Origin: Lagopus muta
Taxonomy: Eukaryota; Chordata; Aves; Galliformes; Phasianidae
Reading direction: 5' to 3'
Assembly (NCBI RefSeq): GCF_023343835.1
Contig: NC_064437.1
Coordinates: forward strand, 56,370,972-56,434,971
Length of the DNA stretch: 64,000 nucleotides
Of this stretch, positions 12,701 to 25,950 are shown piece by piece (position 1 is the stretch's first letter; the number at the start of each line of letters is the position of its first letter). The notes under the pieces were generated by a model. The model was given only the letters and a program-made list of their open reading frames with translations, searched no databases and was not told the origin of the DNA. The translations under genes were made by a program, and so were the position numbers.

Positions 12701-15700
12701 CAGTCAGTGCAAATAAACGTGAGTCTATGCTGCCTCTCTTTCCTTTTTTTCCCCACTTGTACAGGAAAAGCCTGAAAATATGGAATGCAACTGAGCTTTT
12801 CCCTCTAGTGAATGTCTACAGAGAACCAAGATGTCAAGCAGCAGTGCAATTTGAATTTGTGTTGTGTGGCTTCAATACTACCTAGGAGTTGAATTGCTTT
12901 TCTAGCCTGTGGAATGACAAGCAAGTAGCTGGAGATGCCAAGAGTATGGACACCACTGCTGGAGGGATGCTCAAGAGGTTTTAGAGCAAGATCAGTGTTA
13001 TCAGGCTCCCTTGCACAGTGTGACTTACACTGCTTAGATAGGTGTATCACTCAGTACCACTTTTCTTATATCCGTAGCAGAGATTACTTCAGTCTTCCTT
13101 CTTTATCTTTGCAGGCTTTCTGATCTCACCATCTTCTTGCTCGTGTTTTAACTGCATATGAAAAATAGGCATGTTTAGGAGTAAAATTGTTATGAAAGTC
13201 TCAGTGAAATTACTGTAATTTGTTACTGTAAACAGATGATCTGTATGTCTTCAATTACGTTTCAGGCAACCAGTCTCTGAAAATGCAAATATGTGGTTTA
13301 GTGCAGCACAGGCTGCAAGAAGGGGGAAGAGATGCGTGGGAGAACCTCTTACTACTGCTTGATCTCGTGCTGCTGATGGTATTTAGCAGAGGAAAGTACA
13401 GTTTATTAAACTGTAGGCTGTAGCGAGAAGCATCATGCTGGGACAGAGGCTGGCTGAAGAGTTCCACAAAATGCAGTCAGTTCAGAAACCCAAATGCTAA
13501 TACTGCCCTGATGACGATGGTCTTCCTAGGCTTCCCCTATTGTCCTGCAGCTCCTCAGTGCATCTCAGAGGATTTCTTGGGACCCTTATGTTTCCCCTGA
13601 CAACGATCTGTTTAATTATGGGCATCCTTACTGCCTGCTAGGTCTGAAAATTAAGGTGCCCTTCTCTCTTGACAGTGGTCCCCATGACTGAAGACTTGTG
13701 GCCTTGCTCTGACTCCTCCTGCTCTTCACTCCATTCAGACATTGTCTGAGCTGAAAGGCACTGTGGCTCTCCTTCCCTTAGAGTAGCTCTCCAGGAGCTG
13801 ACGCCAGGCACTCTGATCAGATGAACATGCATGGAATCAGTGTCCTGAGTGACAAAATCCCAACACTTTTCAAGTAAGTTTGTCAAAATTTCTGGAGGAG
13901 AGTAAAACAGAACAAGAGAAAGGCTTTACAAGGAGAGATTTCCTAAAGCTAAGCCTATGAAGCCAGAAAGTCATTTCAAATTCTGTGTTTGAGAACTCGG
14001 GTTCATACCGTTCTCCACATGTTTAACTTCGTTCAGCCTCCATATGTTCATCCATTCCAAATTTCTTTTCTAGATGATTTTCTACTAAGGATCTTCTCAG
14101 AGAGAAGGTGGGAGCTGTTGCCTTACAGTTATTATTGTATCAATTAATATAAGTGCTATCTTTAGACTCTTTGCTCCAGTAGTTCAGCAAATCCCTTAAA
14201 CAGGGAAGCAGTCCAATAGTAATGGGATAAACAGATGGAGAAGCAGCATCTATAGTATCTACCGTAGCATAGTATTTCTTGCTTCTTCCTCTTGTCTGGG
14301 ATCTACCATATTGGGTAGATGCTGTCAGTGACAGGATGCTAAAGTCAATGAATTTCAGGTTTAATTCAAAACAGAAGAGTTTCCTTCTGCAATTCTTTTG
14401 TTGTTTCTAGGTCTTGCTTCTTTGTTTCATGGGTTTATTTCATCCATCAAAAGAAAAGAACATACAATTCAAGGTGGATGTGCTAATGAAAATACGTCAG
14501 TATCAAATCCAAACAATATTGTAAAGCTCAAACTGAGGCTTCTCCATATGGTACGTTGATATTGCCAGCCAAAAACACAACATGCAACTTCCAGAACTGG
14601 GTTCGGTGAACTTTAAAATCTGTACGAAAATAACTGGCGACAGCTTTTCTCAATGCAAAATCCTTGCTACTCTCTCCCAGAAAGAGCTGTTCCCTGCCGT
14701 TTTTCAGCACCTCCTCCTCCCCGTCTGCTTGTTCCTTCCTCCCTCTGTTCTGCTTTTTCCCACGTTTGTGTGATGTCCTCCATCCCCAGCTCTTGTCCTT
14801 GTGACAGAGAGAGGATTCATCAGAGCTGTCTGTCTGTCTTACTTTCCAGAGACATTACATCACCTGCTGCTGAGCAAAGCTGCTTCCCTATAGCTTTCCC
14901 ATTCTGAAACAAGATCTGTCTTGGATCAGTCCCGTTGTCTAGCTGCATCAATCTATATTCCTGACCTGACTCCAATGGCTGATGTTTCTCTTGCTCCCAG
15001 ACTTCCGAACCAGCAAGTAGTTCCCCAGGGCTGGAGCACAGTGCGGAAGTTTGACTGAAACCTTAGCTCAACCTGAAACCATGAGCTGTGTGAGACAAGT
15101 CATAAACCCATCTCAGACCTGCTCTAATTGGGTCTGCAGCCATCTTCTGTGCCTTGTGTGTCACCAATGCTTCTCTCTCTTGTCATCCCTAGCTTTGGGA
15201 TGTTCCCAACACTGCAGCTCATGGGAATAACTAAATGATGTTAGCCTGCAGTTTGTCTCCTCAAAGTTGTAGGCCAGAGAGATGTGGTGATAAGGAGTGA
15301 TGCCTTTAGGCTTGCTTTGTAGGTCATCAAGTTTCAAGATTTTCATCATGAATTCTTCCAGTATGACACCTATGGATGTGATATCCAGAGCAGTCTTCTC
15401 CACAAGAAGTGTTAGTGGGAGCAATGCATCTCCTTCCTGAGTCATAAGAGCATGAAGTCTGCATTGCAGTGGAGTGGGAAATTGGGAAGCAGAGTGCCAT
15501 AAATTTGTGCCTGATCTACGTGCTGGGTCTGTGCCAATGTAGCTGTACGTGTACGTGTGGGCATATTTTGTGTGGTGTAATCTTTTTGATAGCAGATGCA
15601 GCTGCATGAGGATAGAGGTCTTTATATCAATAAATTTCATTCTGGAATATAAGCACCTTCTTAAAGCTCTAAAGCTAAAATTTTATAGAGAAGCTGCTCT

Positions 15701-17993
15701 ATTTTTGACCACTAACTGAAGTCACACAGGTACAGAAATGTGTGCATAAGAGCACTGAGTGGGAATGTAGCAAATTAACCAGTGATTATGAAGAAAGTCC
15801 AGCTAAAGAAAGGGTGATGTTTGAGGGGAACAAAGCTTGGTTTTGGTGTATGAGTTTGCGAACGTTTCTGCAGTTTTGAAGTGCATCTTGGTGGTAGTGC
15901 TAAATAAGTTGTATTCTGGTTTCTTTCTTTCCTTCTCAAAATTTCTGAGTGCCAGTGAGACTAAAGAAGACAATTTCAGTTGTGACATTAAGGCTGAAAA
16001 GATTAACAGTTCCTCAGCAGGAGGCCTACTGCTAAGAAAACAAGAGGAACTTGAAACATGTATAGCATAGCACACTTAGCAGCCAGTGTTCTTTGTATCA
16101 CAGGATATAAAACATGTAACGAGACAAGAAAGAATTGGAGAGTCGTGGTACTGGATGACCTGAGCCAAGGAAAATGGCTGGAAGCTGTGGATAGCAGCAA
16201 CATTTTCCTTCCGATGCCCCTAAATGTGGATGACTGAGTACAAATGAAGTGGTCTTCTTAGGACATCGTGCTTTAACTGCTGTATTTGAAGTAGAGAGTG
16301 GGAGGAAATGAAGAAAGGGGAGGATCCAGCTCTAATTTTATTTTGGGGGGAGAGCTGTGTAAGGATTAATCGAGAGAAAAGAAAATTAAGACTGGAATTG
16401 GTACAGGCTAATCTGTGAGTCATCTGTGGGGATTCTCCAGTGGAGAGTGGTGGGGCCCGTGCTGTCAGCACAGGAAAGGCCCTGGCTTCTCTCTGCCCTT
16501 CTCCCTCATGTCTGGAAACTTTCTAAAATAAAGGTCAGCTTTCAAATGACTGAAATCTGGGATGCACATGAATTGTTCTCAAGACCCTTTTCGGTTTTGA
16601 GCAACGCGTTTCTCCACACTCTCTTCTCAATAAAAAAGAGGAGGGAGGGGAAGCAGTTGGATTTGGATGACTTCTATCATGAAGAATTTGGTGAAATATT
16701 TCTCAAGCTCTTCAATCATGTTGCCTCACTTCATGCTGTATTAAACTGTCAGGTTAGTCAACAGCGTGACAAAAAGGAAAACATGAAAGGATGCTAAGCA
16801 GAGCTGACACATTCAAAATGTGACTCCATTGTTGCATGCCCACTAGCATTACAGCAGACTGAAAATGGCTCTCTTATACAGTATTTTATACGGCCTTTTC
16901 TCAGAGCTCAGCCTCAGGCTGTCTTACTGGGACACAACAGGTGCTGGATAGTTGGCCCAGGGGCAGTTGGGCTCCAAGCATCCCAAGGGAGTGTGTAGAA
17001 GTGCCCAGCTTCAGCATCCTGGAGACTATTCCACAGACTGAATTAATTGTCACCTTCATGAGCTGAAGAAATTAGTGTTTTCAAATTCAAACCATCATTA
17101 AAAGTGACTGCTATCTGTACAGAAACCTTAAATTTTGTCTAGGGTGGCTGTGTTACAGCCATGGAGTTTAAAGCAATCCACTATTTAGAGAAGGAGGCTA
17201 TCTTTGCAAGCAGATAGAGAAACTTAAATAAAACAAAGTGCCTATTACTTTTTTCTATTTGCAGTCTACAATCTTGTTCTTATATTATTATTATTACCTC
17301 ATTGTATCTGAAGCAACAAGACTTTAATTATGTATGCTATTTCATGGGGTGCTATGACTCCTTTTTATATAGACATTTCTACAGAAAAGATCTTTAGCAG
17401 TCACTGAGATACTCCTCATAAAACAATAAGCAATAAGTCAATGCTGAAACAAGCTAGAAAATCTAAAATTCTCCTTATAATCTCAAAGGAGTGCCTCTTG
17501 CTCAGGTTTGTAAACACAGCAGAAGGCCATCACTTGAACCTTTTTCGTGTAAAATGCATCTGGGAAGTCTTTCTCAGTAGTGTGGTTTGTTAAGGATGTA
17601 GGCAAGTAATTATTCTTATGTGGGGTGTCTGTTGTAGATGCAAATCCCCCATGAATCACAAAGAAAACAGAGTTTGGTTGCCTGCAACTTCCAGTTTACC
17701 ATCTAAGAATGTCTATAGGGAATGTATTTCTTGTGCAATGTCTTGTTTCTTGAGCAATGTGCCCGGCTCTTCTGGTGCTGAGCTGGAAATTTTAAATGGT
17801 CTTCTATCCTGAGCAACAATGTAAACAACTGACAAGACAGGAGAGGTTTTTGACAACCTGTGTTGACAAAAGGCAATACAAATATGATTTAGATGAAAAA
17901 CCTGAGAGAAAAACAATGTTGAGGCTCTAAATCCGAGAACAGAATAATCCAGAAGTCATAGTGTGAGAAAGAGAAATTCAGCAAAATGATGCC

Positions 17994-18138
17994 CCACCTC
18001 TGGAGGCATTCAAGGCCAGGCTGGATGTGGCTCTGGGCAGCCCGGTCTGGTGGTTGGTAACCCTGCACATAGCAAGGAGGTTGAAACCAGATGATCATTG
18101 TGGTCCTTTTCAACCCAGGCCATTCTATGATTCTATGA
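17994..18138 (+). mobile_element. CR1 LINE 3' fragment
   Basis: This is the 3' end of a chicken repeat 1 non-LTR retrotransposon, a family that retrotransposes by its own endonuclease and reverse transcriptase. Diagnostic sequence includes CTGGAGGCATTCAAGGCCAGG, CTCTGGGCAGCCCGG and TCCTTTTCAACCCAGGCC. It ends in ATTCTATGATTCTATGA, the avian CR1 octamer tail. Only about 145 bp of 3' UTR remain, a typical 5'-truncated insertion with no coding capacity. It gives the clearest evidence that the window is avian. Confidence 0.96.
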
Positions 18139-20780
18139 AATGGTAATTGCTGAAGGGAGGTGAAAGGGACCAGGAGGTGAATCTGGCAATAGCATGCAGA
18201 AATAGGAAGATAATATCAATCTAGAAAGTACTTGGAAGGGTAATAGCTCTGAGTATTAAGTTTAGGGCTAGCCATGTCATGGTCACTACCTTCCTTAGCC
18301 AGCACCTGAGGCGGTGCAGAGGGTCAGTCTAGTGTGGGCCAAGATTAAGACAGGTCTATGCAAAGTGTTACACTGCTTTAATTACTAGTTGTAAGTTGAA
18401 TCTTGGCAGAATAAACAAGCCTAGAGTGTAGGAAGGTAATTAGCTGTGCCCAGACAAGCTACTTTGCAGCTAGCTAGAAGAAAACAAAAGAAATAAGTGT
18501 TAAGAGTTTATTCTTATTCCTTTGAAGCTTGCTAAACAAAAGATGATGGCAGCCTATCTTAGTGTCATCTGCAGTTATTTTTGAATAGACTGAGCAATCA
18601 CTTTTGGCTTTGTCAGAAGCTGTCCATTAGTCCTCCTGGCTTTTCATTGTTGTCTTTGTGGTTTTTGTTTGTGTGTTTGTTTGTTCTTTAAGGTGAAGGA
18701 GGAATGAAGCTCTCATATTTCCTTCTCCTTTCCATTGCATCAGTGATGTTATGGTTCTGTGTGTGGGAAGCAGTTTCCAATTTTGTTCCTGCAGTCAGCT
18801 GTGGCTGCAATGAATGACCTCTGGAGGGAGGTCCAGAGACCTGGTGCTTTAGGCAGATGATTAACTGTTCTCATTTGTGACCTTAGTTGTTTCCATGTAC
18901 AGGAGATCATAGCCACAATGAGGATTTTTGGGACCCTTGGAAAAATGTGAACCTAAAATTAACCGCATTTATATTGCTTATTCATAAAGTGTATTTGGAG
19001 TGAATCTTAAGCTAGGAATGAAGATTTCAAATTAGCTCCTTGGGCCAATTAAATGTGTTGGTCCTTTGCAGGTTGATTAAAATGTGCTCTCCAGGAGGAG
19101 AGAGAAAATTGCATCTTGCTGAGGGCCAGAAAGAAGTGGCCCTGATGTGTTTTTGAAAGACACAATCAAAAACACAGCTTCGGTAAGGGATGATGAATAG
19201 AGAGCACTTTGCACAATTACCAGTGTCCCAGCCTCATGCTGGGCACGTTGTGATCACTGTAGTGGCATCCATTTGTTCAGATGAGGCTCCTTCCACTGCT
19301 GTGTGCAGCTCCAGTCACCTTCTGATACTTTGATTGCAGCTGGTGGATTTCCTGCAGCACAGTGCCCGTGTGCATGAGTACCACGTGGAGTCGCTTAACC
19401 CCAAACAGAGTGGTTAAAAAAGAGAAAGCCTCTTGCATGTGTGTGAGTCCTTTGTGCTTGGTGCTGTGTTGTAGGTTTATCCAAACTTCCCTAAATCCTT
19501 TAACCACTGAGACAAAGAACCATTATGCCAGTGCTCACACGCTTGGAGTGTGTGTTCTCTCACCCACCTGGCTATACAGATTAGGGCCCAGGCTGCTTTT
19601 TAAGCTAAGCTCTGACCTGTCCACTTTGCAATAAGGATGTCTGTAATTGTAGGGAAATGGAGCTCAGCCTTGGTAATCTTTCAGCATGATTTTACTCACT
19701 GCCAAACATGTTTTTTTTCTTGGGCATTTCTCTTCTTCCTGAGAATCTCATCCAGCAAGAGTTTGAAGATTTTGAATGTTTGGGATATCTTGTGGTCCAT
19801 CTGGAACTGCAGAGCAGGGGAAGGTCGTAAGTTCCCAGTGAAGCATTATTACAGCACAAAGTAGAGCTGTTACCATCATGGACGTATCAGATTTTACCCT
19901 TCTGTATATGTTAAGAGTTACGTGCACAGCTCTATGAGAGCTCCATGTTCCAGGCACAAGAGGAAGTTCTTGGGCCCAAAAGGAGCTCTTTCAGTGTGCC
20001 TCTGGCAGCTGGACCCCTCAGTGGGTCCTGACTTACCTTCTTCAGGAAACCAGCTTCAAGTCTGCACTAATATGGGTGCAAAGCTGGAGACACCTGGATC
20101 TCCTGTACAGCATCATGGCAGACAAGTGCCTTCCTGCACCTACAGGGGAAAGGCAAGGCTTCAGAGTTGGAACTGGCAACTGGAACATGAATGATGGTGT
20201 TGCTGAAGGCCTGTGGAGGAGCGGTACCAGATTCCTGTATGGATGTGCTTCTGAGGGTGCTGCCTGCTCCAGAGGTGTTTTCTAACCTCACACAACCGAA
20301 GGCACATCCAGTGCTCCCTGTGCTTTTCATAGCCATGTCTCTGGCACTGATGTAAAGCTCCTCTGTCCTCCAAAACTTTTGCAATAGCACTGCATTCAGT
20401 CTCACAGGACAGATGTTCTGGGAATGACTCTAGCAAAAAGGCTGAGAAACAAAGAACAAGATTCTTGGAATCTTTTCTGAAGAATGTGAACAAAATTTTT
20501 ATCTTAAAAAAAAATCACATTCCTGCCCTTTCCTCATTCTTTGTTTGACAAATTGTTTTCTATTTACAGCCAGCACTTTTTAATGCGTTCTCCCTCCCCC
20601 AGCCTACTGGGTTCCTATTTTCTCCTTCTGACAATGTTACCATATGGTTCTATTATTCAGAGATTCCTAAACATGTATTACAGCAGTCCTGAAAAATAAT
20701 TAGGTGCTGCTGTGGTGTAAAAGCACATCTGTGCTCAATGGCTCCCAGTGGAAATTATGGGATAAAACATCCCAAGACAC

Positions 20781-20833
20781 TTTCCTATCTTTCTTCTTCC
20801 TCTCCCCCCCACTCCCATTTTCTTTCCTTCCCC
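20781..20833. repeat. Pyrimidine-rich tract
   Basis: About 50 bases are almost entirely C and T, including a run of eight C. It is low-complexity sequence. A polypyrimidine tract of a splice acceptor was considered, but no exon was recognised downstream. Confidence 0.7.
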
Positions 20834-21790
20834 ACACACAACAAAAGTAAGCAGCAAAGGGGAAAAATTTCTGTGTGAACAGTTATTATCATTTTCTTTC
20901 TTAAAAGCAAAGCACATTGTGATTTGTGGTTTTTGAGTACAGCTAGGGGAAGAGATCTCCAGGGAGGAAAAGGTATATATTTAGAGTCTGTACATTTATA
21001 ATAGAACTTAATTCTATGTTGATAACCAATGATTTACACCCTTTAATCCAAAAGCCCTCCTGTGCCCTGTCAGGAATTACAGCGTATGTCCAGCAAATTG
21101 GTAACCATATGCTTCAGCGAATGCGTGGTCCCTCAGCCCTTCCCCTTCTCTGTTGCCATGAATGGTGCCCTGTTGAAGCAGTCTGTTCTCATGATTTACT
21201 CTGCCTTTGTTGAAGACTTTGTCAAGGGAAGGTTACTTTTGGATTCTTTTAATGTTGCACATTTCGTGTAAGGGCTTCAGGCAGTTTTTGCTGGAGAATT
21301 TCGCAAATGAGTCAATGAGGAAAAGTTTTCTCAGCTCCCGATGGAAGGCATAGAGAAATCTCCCACACAACTTCTTCTCCCAGGTGTGTATTGGGAAAAC
21401 AAATGAAAATCAGAGCTATCAAAAACAGGATTCACAGCCATTTTGCTCCCAACCCCTCAGCTTCACTCACCTTGATGCCTGCTGATTCTGCTGATGGAAC
21501 CAAACAGTTACAGCACAGACAACAGAAGCCTTCCTTGGTGCATTGTGGAATAGAAACAGAAAGGGTCCCAGTATAGTTTTTTCTCTCTCTGTGACTGGTT
21601 TTTAACAGAAACATTACAGTGCCTTCAGAGCAGTGGCTGGAAGATAAAGCTAGCTCATGTTAGAGGGGCACCAATGAGTGAGCCTGCTGCTGCTCTTCCA
21701 GCAGGAAAGATTATCCCAGATAAGCAACAGCAGGGTAATGTTCAACAAATTAGCTTGACTGATGAACCCTGCACTCTTGTCAGTATTAAT

Positions 21791-21841
21791 GCCTGCTAAG
21801 TTAAGCAGGCCCAGGCTTTATTCTGAGGACTTATCCTCAGA
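21791..21841. repeat. Two adjacent perfect hairpins
   Basis: GCCTGCT and AGCAGGC (21791-21797 and 21804-21810) form a 7-bp stem with a 6-base loop. After 11 bases, TCTGAGGA and TCCTCAGA (21822-21829 and 21834-21841) form an 8-bp stem with a 4-base loop. Both stems are perfect. No known RNA family was recognised. Confidence 0.85.
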
Positions 21842-21994
21842 GACCAATGCAATTGAATCTATTTTTTTCCTACAGATGCTGTGTAGGAGGAGCTCTGGGT
21901 CTTCTCCAACGAAGACACGTTATTACAGATGAATTTTTTACCTAACCTGAGCAAGCCACTGTACTAACGGTGACTGGAGGTAAGTGGCTACCCT

Positions 21995-22016
21995 GGGCCC
22001 TGTGGGAGGGCAGGGG
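21995..22016 (+). other. Potential G-quadruplex motif
   Basis: Four G runs (21995-21997, 22004-22006, 22008-22010 and 22013-22016) are separated by loops of 6, 1 and 2 bases. This fits the standard G3+N1-7 pattern. Folding is not shown by sequence alone. Confidence 0.6.
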
Positions 22017-23460
22017 TATCCCTGCTAAGTGTTGCATGGTCTCTATTCTGGTCTCACAGTGCCCAGGAGCACAGGGCAGCTCAGCCCAGGACAGTGTTGG
22101 AGGCACTGCTCAGCAGGCGAGCCCTGGATGGTCTTCATCAATCCCTTGACAGCACGGCGGCTGGCAGTTCACACGCCTTTTCCACTTGTTGCCTCCCACT
22201 GCATGTCCTCAGCCCCTCCCAAACAGACTTGAAAAAACAGAGTGCTGTCAGTACCAGTCAGTTCCCTGACAAATAATATAACAATATTCACCCAAACGGC
22301 ATTATTAAGGATCACTGATCTGCTCTTCCTTCAGCAGGCAGGTAGTCATTTTGTGTAGCTTTGCTCAGAGGAAGGCAGATTTTAAAAATATCTTCCAGAC
22401 TATGTCACGGCAAGGACCCCAGTACAAAGCAAGACTGTGGGCTGGAGCTACTGCTGTGGTGTTGGAGGAGCACAGAGCCAGGTGTGCTGCCAGCACTGCC
22501 CAGTGTCCTGAAGCCTGGAGCAATGGGCTCCAGCCCCCAGGGCTGGGAGGATGGAATCAAGCTTTCTTGAATGCATTTCAGTGTGCCAAAGAATCATTTC
22601 CCTCCATTAAAATCTTGAACTGATTTATGAAGTGAGATGCCAGAGCAAATCGCACGCTCCTTTGACTCCTCTGCTGAGTTCATCTTTTATCCCTTCACTA
22701 ATTGGCATTTCTTTAAGTAGTAGAGAACCGTTGTTCCTAAAAAGGAATAGCGCACCTTAAATATTTGCTGATGCATATTTGAAAACCATCTGGCGTGAAT
22801 GGATTTATTGGTGTCAGATGAGAACTCTCCTGGGATGCCAGTGAAGGGCTGGGAAGCGCTGGTGCACAAGTTTTGTCTGTGGGATCCCAGCACTTCCAAG
22901 GTAAAGGAACAAAGATCAGCTTTTTCTTTGAGCTGCAGCATCTGCTGGAAAGAGACTTAGCAGTACGGTTCCCATAAGGAAGATAATATTTGTCCTGTCT
23001 CAATGTCAAATTTGCTTCCCCTCCTATTCCCAGTTTGGTCTGGAGTTTGCATATCTCCATCCCCAGAGTGCTTGCTTTGTTTCAGCTCTCTAAAAGGCAG
23101 ACTGGAAGATGAGAAATCAGATTTTATTCTTTCCTTTACCAAAATATTCTTGTGACTTTAGGCAAACAGTTTTCCTTGCAAGGAAAATTTGAATAATCTT
23201 TTATATAATGCAAGCAGTAGTCACCTATTTCATAGCACTATGGGGAAGTTGGTTTTGTTTAGATTCATAAGATTGATACCTGAGCTGAATTTGCTTAGAC
23301 TTGTTAGGGGAATCTGAAGCTGAGACTTGAGTTCAGTCTGTTCATTTTCTTTCTGAAATTCTATTGAAGAGCTATTCAAACTGAACAGTCCTCCCAGCAG
23401 ATAGGGGAAAAAAAGGGAAAAAAAAGATCTACGTTTATTCTGGAGGAGTAACACCAATTT

Positions 23461-23506
23461 TATATATAGATAGATATAGATATAGATATAGATATAGATA
23501 TAGATT
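23461..23506. repeat. (GATATA)n hexanucleotide microsatellite
   Basis: About six near-perfect GATATA units follow a short TATATA/TAGATAGA lead-in. Read on the minus strand it gives an alternating Leu-Tyr string inside a small open frame. That string is an artefact of the repeat and not evidence of a protein. The unit purity suggests that the tract is length-polymorphic. Confidence 0.95.
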
Positions 23507-24643
23507 CATTCTCCAGAAATGTGTACACTTTGGCGAAAATGCTATTTTTGTTACAGAAAAAGATTTAAAAAAAAATTCCCTGGAAAGAACTGTACTGTGT
23601 TCATTGGATATTGCTGCGTGTCTTTGCTTCTCATCTGCAGTTGGAAAGGAGTACCAAACAAAAGCCTTTTTGTCATGAAAATCACCCACCAACCTCTGCC
23701 AACTGTCAGTCAGAGGAACAATAAGTGTGAGAACCAAACATGCCACCCACCAAAAACGTGTATTTGAGCTGGGTTAAAGGACAAAGAAAGAAATTTGCAC
23801 TCGCAATAGTCCAACACAACAGCGTGGAAACAGCTCTGCCAGCACAGCTCCTTTCCCCCACCCCGTGGGGTGATTGGACCATCTGGATTTCTCTGGATTC
23901 AGGTTTTCAGGGGCACAGTTTCCATCAGCACCACCAAACGGAAATCATTTGTTCCCAGATCTGATTGCAGCACAGGTCATAACTGAGTCCTTGACTGTTA
24001 TGGTCTAGGTTGGGCCATAGGCTAATTTGGGACGAACCAAGAATATAGATGGGAACAAATAAGAGAGAGGAATGTCATAGCTTGAAACTAAATTCAGCTG
24101 CAGCTCATAAATGAGAAATGGAAATCAAAATCCCCAGGCAGGCACAAAGGGTTTTGTGAGGCTGTTCTTGTTCACATGATGCAATCTCAAGGTTCGATGC
24201 CACCAGAAGGAATGACTTTTCACCACTTCCTTTCTCCTTCCTGGTGCCAGCTGATATGTCTGGGTATTGAAAAGTCCCTGATGACACTGCACCCTACTCA
24301 CATGTCAGCATGACAGCTCCAAACATGATTTGGGTTGTGTCAAAGGTGCAGTTGAAGGGACCAAGAAAGCATCTATATCCAGTATATCCTGGAATAGTAT
24401 AATTTGATACTGATACTGTAGTTATTGGAGACGGATTTCAGGCTATTCAAATCAGTCATCTGCTCAATAAGCCCAAAATTACAGTGCCATATGCTTGGTT
24501 TGCCTGAACGGATCAGTGAAAGGAATTGCCATCTTCAAATACAGTGACAGTTACCCCACCAAAGCAGTTTTAACAGGGAAGAACATCAACAGGGGCAGCT
24601 CAAGTGAGCTTTCAGCACTGGAACAGTGGACATTTTGAAGTTT

Positions 24644-24677
24644 AAAAAAAAAATAAATAGTAAATAATAATAATAAT
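24644..24677. repeat. A-rich and (TAA)n repeat
   Basis: Ten A are followed by TAAATAG and then four TAA-type units. It is a simple repeat with no attached element recognised. Confidence 0.85.
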
Positions 24678-25734
24678 TCACAATAGAAGAGCCTCCTTTT
24701 TCCCTCTAGGTAAATATGCAAGCCATAAATAATACTGCAGGTATGATGCAATGCTGGGGTATTTTTGTCTCTGGCATTCACTGAGATCGGGTTTCTTGCT
24801 CTGCAGTAATTTCCAAATACTTTGGCATGTCAAGTCACAGGCACTCCCACAAGGTGCTCGCCTGACCTACACACACCTGGTGTAGTGTTCTAAGTGGGGG
24901 AAACGTGAGGAGGGGAGCGTGGTACCAGTGTGACCACACTGATCAGGGGTGTGGGCTCCTTCGGTTGTGTTTTTAACTGAGAGGGCTGTAATACTGTAAA
25001 GCTTCCTGCAATTCTGCTGCTGTTTTGTACAACGCAATACTTATTTCCATTCCACTGTGCAAACTGTGCCCCTGTGCTGGGTATGGGTGGGATTCCCCAA
25101 ACTGTACGGAGTGTGCTGAGTGTGTTTTCAGATTCTTAGCTATCATAGCTTTGGTCATACTTGTGCCATTTGTAGCCAAGGAGGAATCAGTGACAAAGTC
25201 ACTTTCTCAGAGATTCCCTTTAGAGGCCATGCATGCCAGCTGCAACTTTAACTGCACTGTCTTTGTCTTTCTTCCAGTTGCCCAAAGTTATCAGCTATAT
25301 TCAAATCCTCTTCTGTTTTCAAAAAAGAAAAAATTGACCGCATCATTTCTGTGAGGCTGAGCTGGCTATTACCCAAAGATATTATATAAGAGCTGTACAG
25401 TTACTGACGAAACCAGCAGAGCCCACAGCAAGCTGCAGAGCTGTATTTCCTCCCTCTCTCCCTCTGAAACTCCTCTGTCGCTAAAGAAATTTCTCAATTT
25501 TCCCTGATGACAGAGCAATAATATACTGCTCCTTACAAAGCCAAAAAGCTGCTCATGTTCGGCTGGAGCACAAAAAGCTGCAAGCCAGGCTTTCAAAAGA
25601 TAATAATGCTTTAGTGCAGCTACACACAAGACAAAAACTGTTTGAAGGAAGCAAGATGCCAGAATTAGAAATTCAATGCTGGAAAACAGCATGCATTTCC
25701 TGTCCCTGTGATGTTATTATATTGAAAAGGCTGC

Positions 25735-25950
25735 TGCCAGGCCAATACTTCTGTATCCTTCTTGCTAAATAGAGAAGATCTACCCAAATGTCCGCCTTTC
25801 TCTGTGTTTGCTCGCCTGTCTGCTTAGTAACTTTCAAATAATTGGCCCTAACAGAATTGCTCTGACGTAATTGTAAATAAGCGCCCTCCTGAATGAACCT
25901 CTACCTGATTCATGGTGTGACACTGAATCCCTCGCTAGTTTGCTGTGTCA
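25735..25950. promoter_or_regulatory. Complex repeat-free block, possible conserved element
   Basis: The block carries AATAATTGG and GTAATTG homeodomain-type cores, TGACGTAA at 25863-25870 (a CRE/PAR-bZIP type site) and GTAAATA (forkhead-like). They are packed into complex sequence free of simple repeats, and the block holds no open frame. It resembles the texture of conserved non-coding elements, but this is an impression from motifs. Conservation was not tested. Confidence 0.15.

Larger units (their letters stand above)
5600..17993. other. Unique non-coding sequence, no gene seen
   Basis: The largest frames here are 148 codons (10783-11229, minus) and 159 codons (15161-15640, minus). Neither shows a recognisable domain, periodicity or composition typical of coding DNA. 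Simple A/T repeats are listed separately, and a motif-rich block at 7965-8050 is noted as a possible conserved element. Apart from these I see no transposon body, RNA gene or CpG cluster. Small exons of an unknown transcript remain possible. Confidence 0.65.

Noticed and set aside
15161-15640. 159-codon minus-strand frame
   Set aside because: No recognisable domain, and no splice or promoter context identified.
23150-23200. TGTGACTTTAGGCAAACAG resembling a MIR core
   Set aside because: The match is too short and no flanking MIR sequence follows.
23435-23746. Minus-strand frame with a Leu-Tyr repeat
   Set aside because: The repeat is simply the translation of the GATATA microsatellite.
24190-24255. 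GGTTCGATGCC resembling a tRNA T-loop, with an imperfect hairpin after it
   Set aside because: No cloverleaf arms or RNA polymerase III A box at the right distance, and the hairpin is interrupted.
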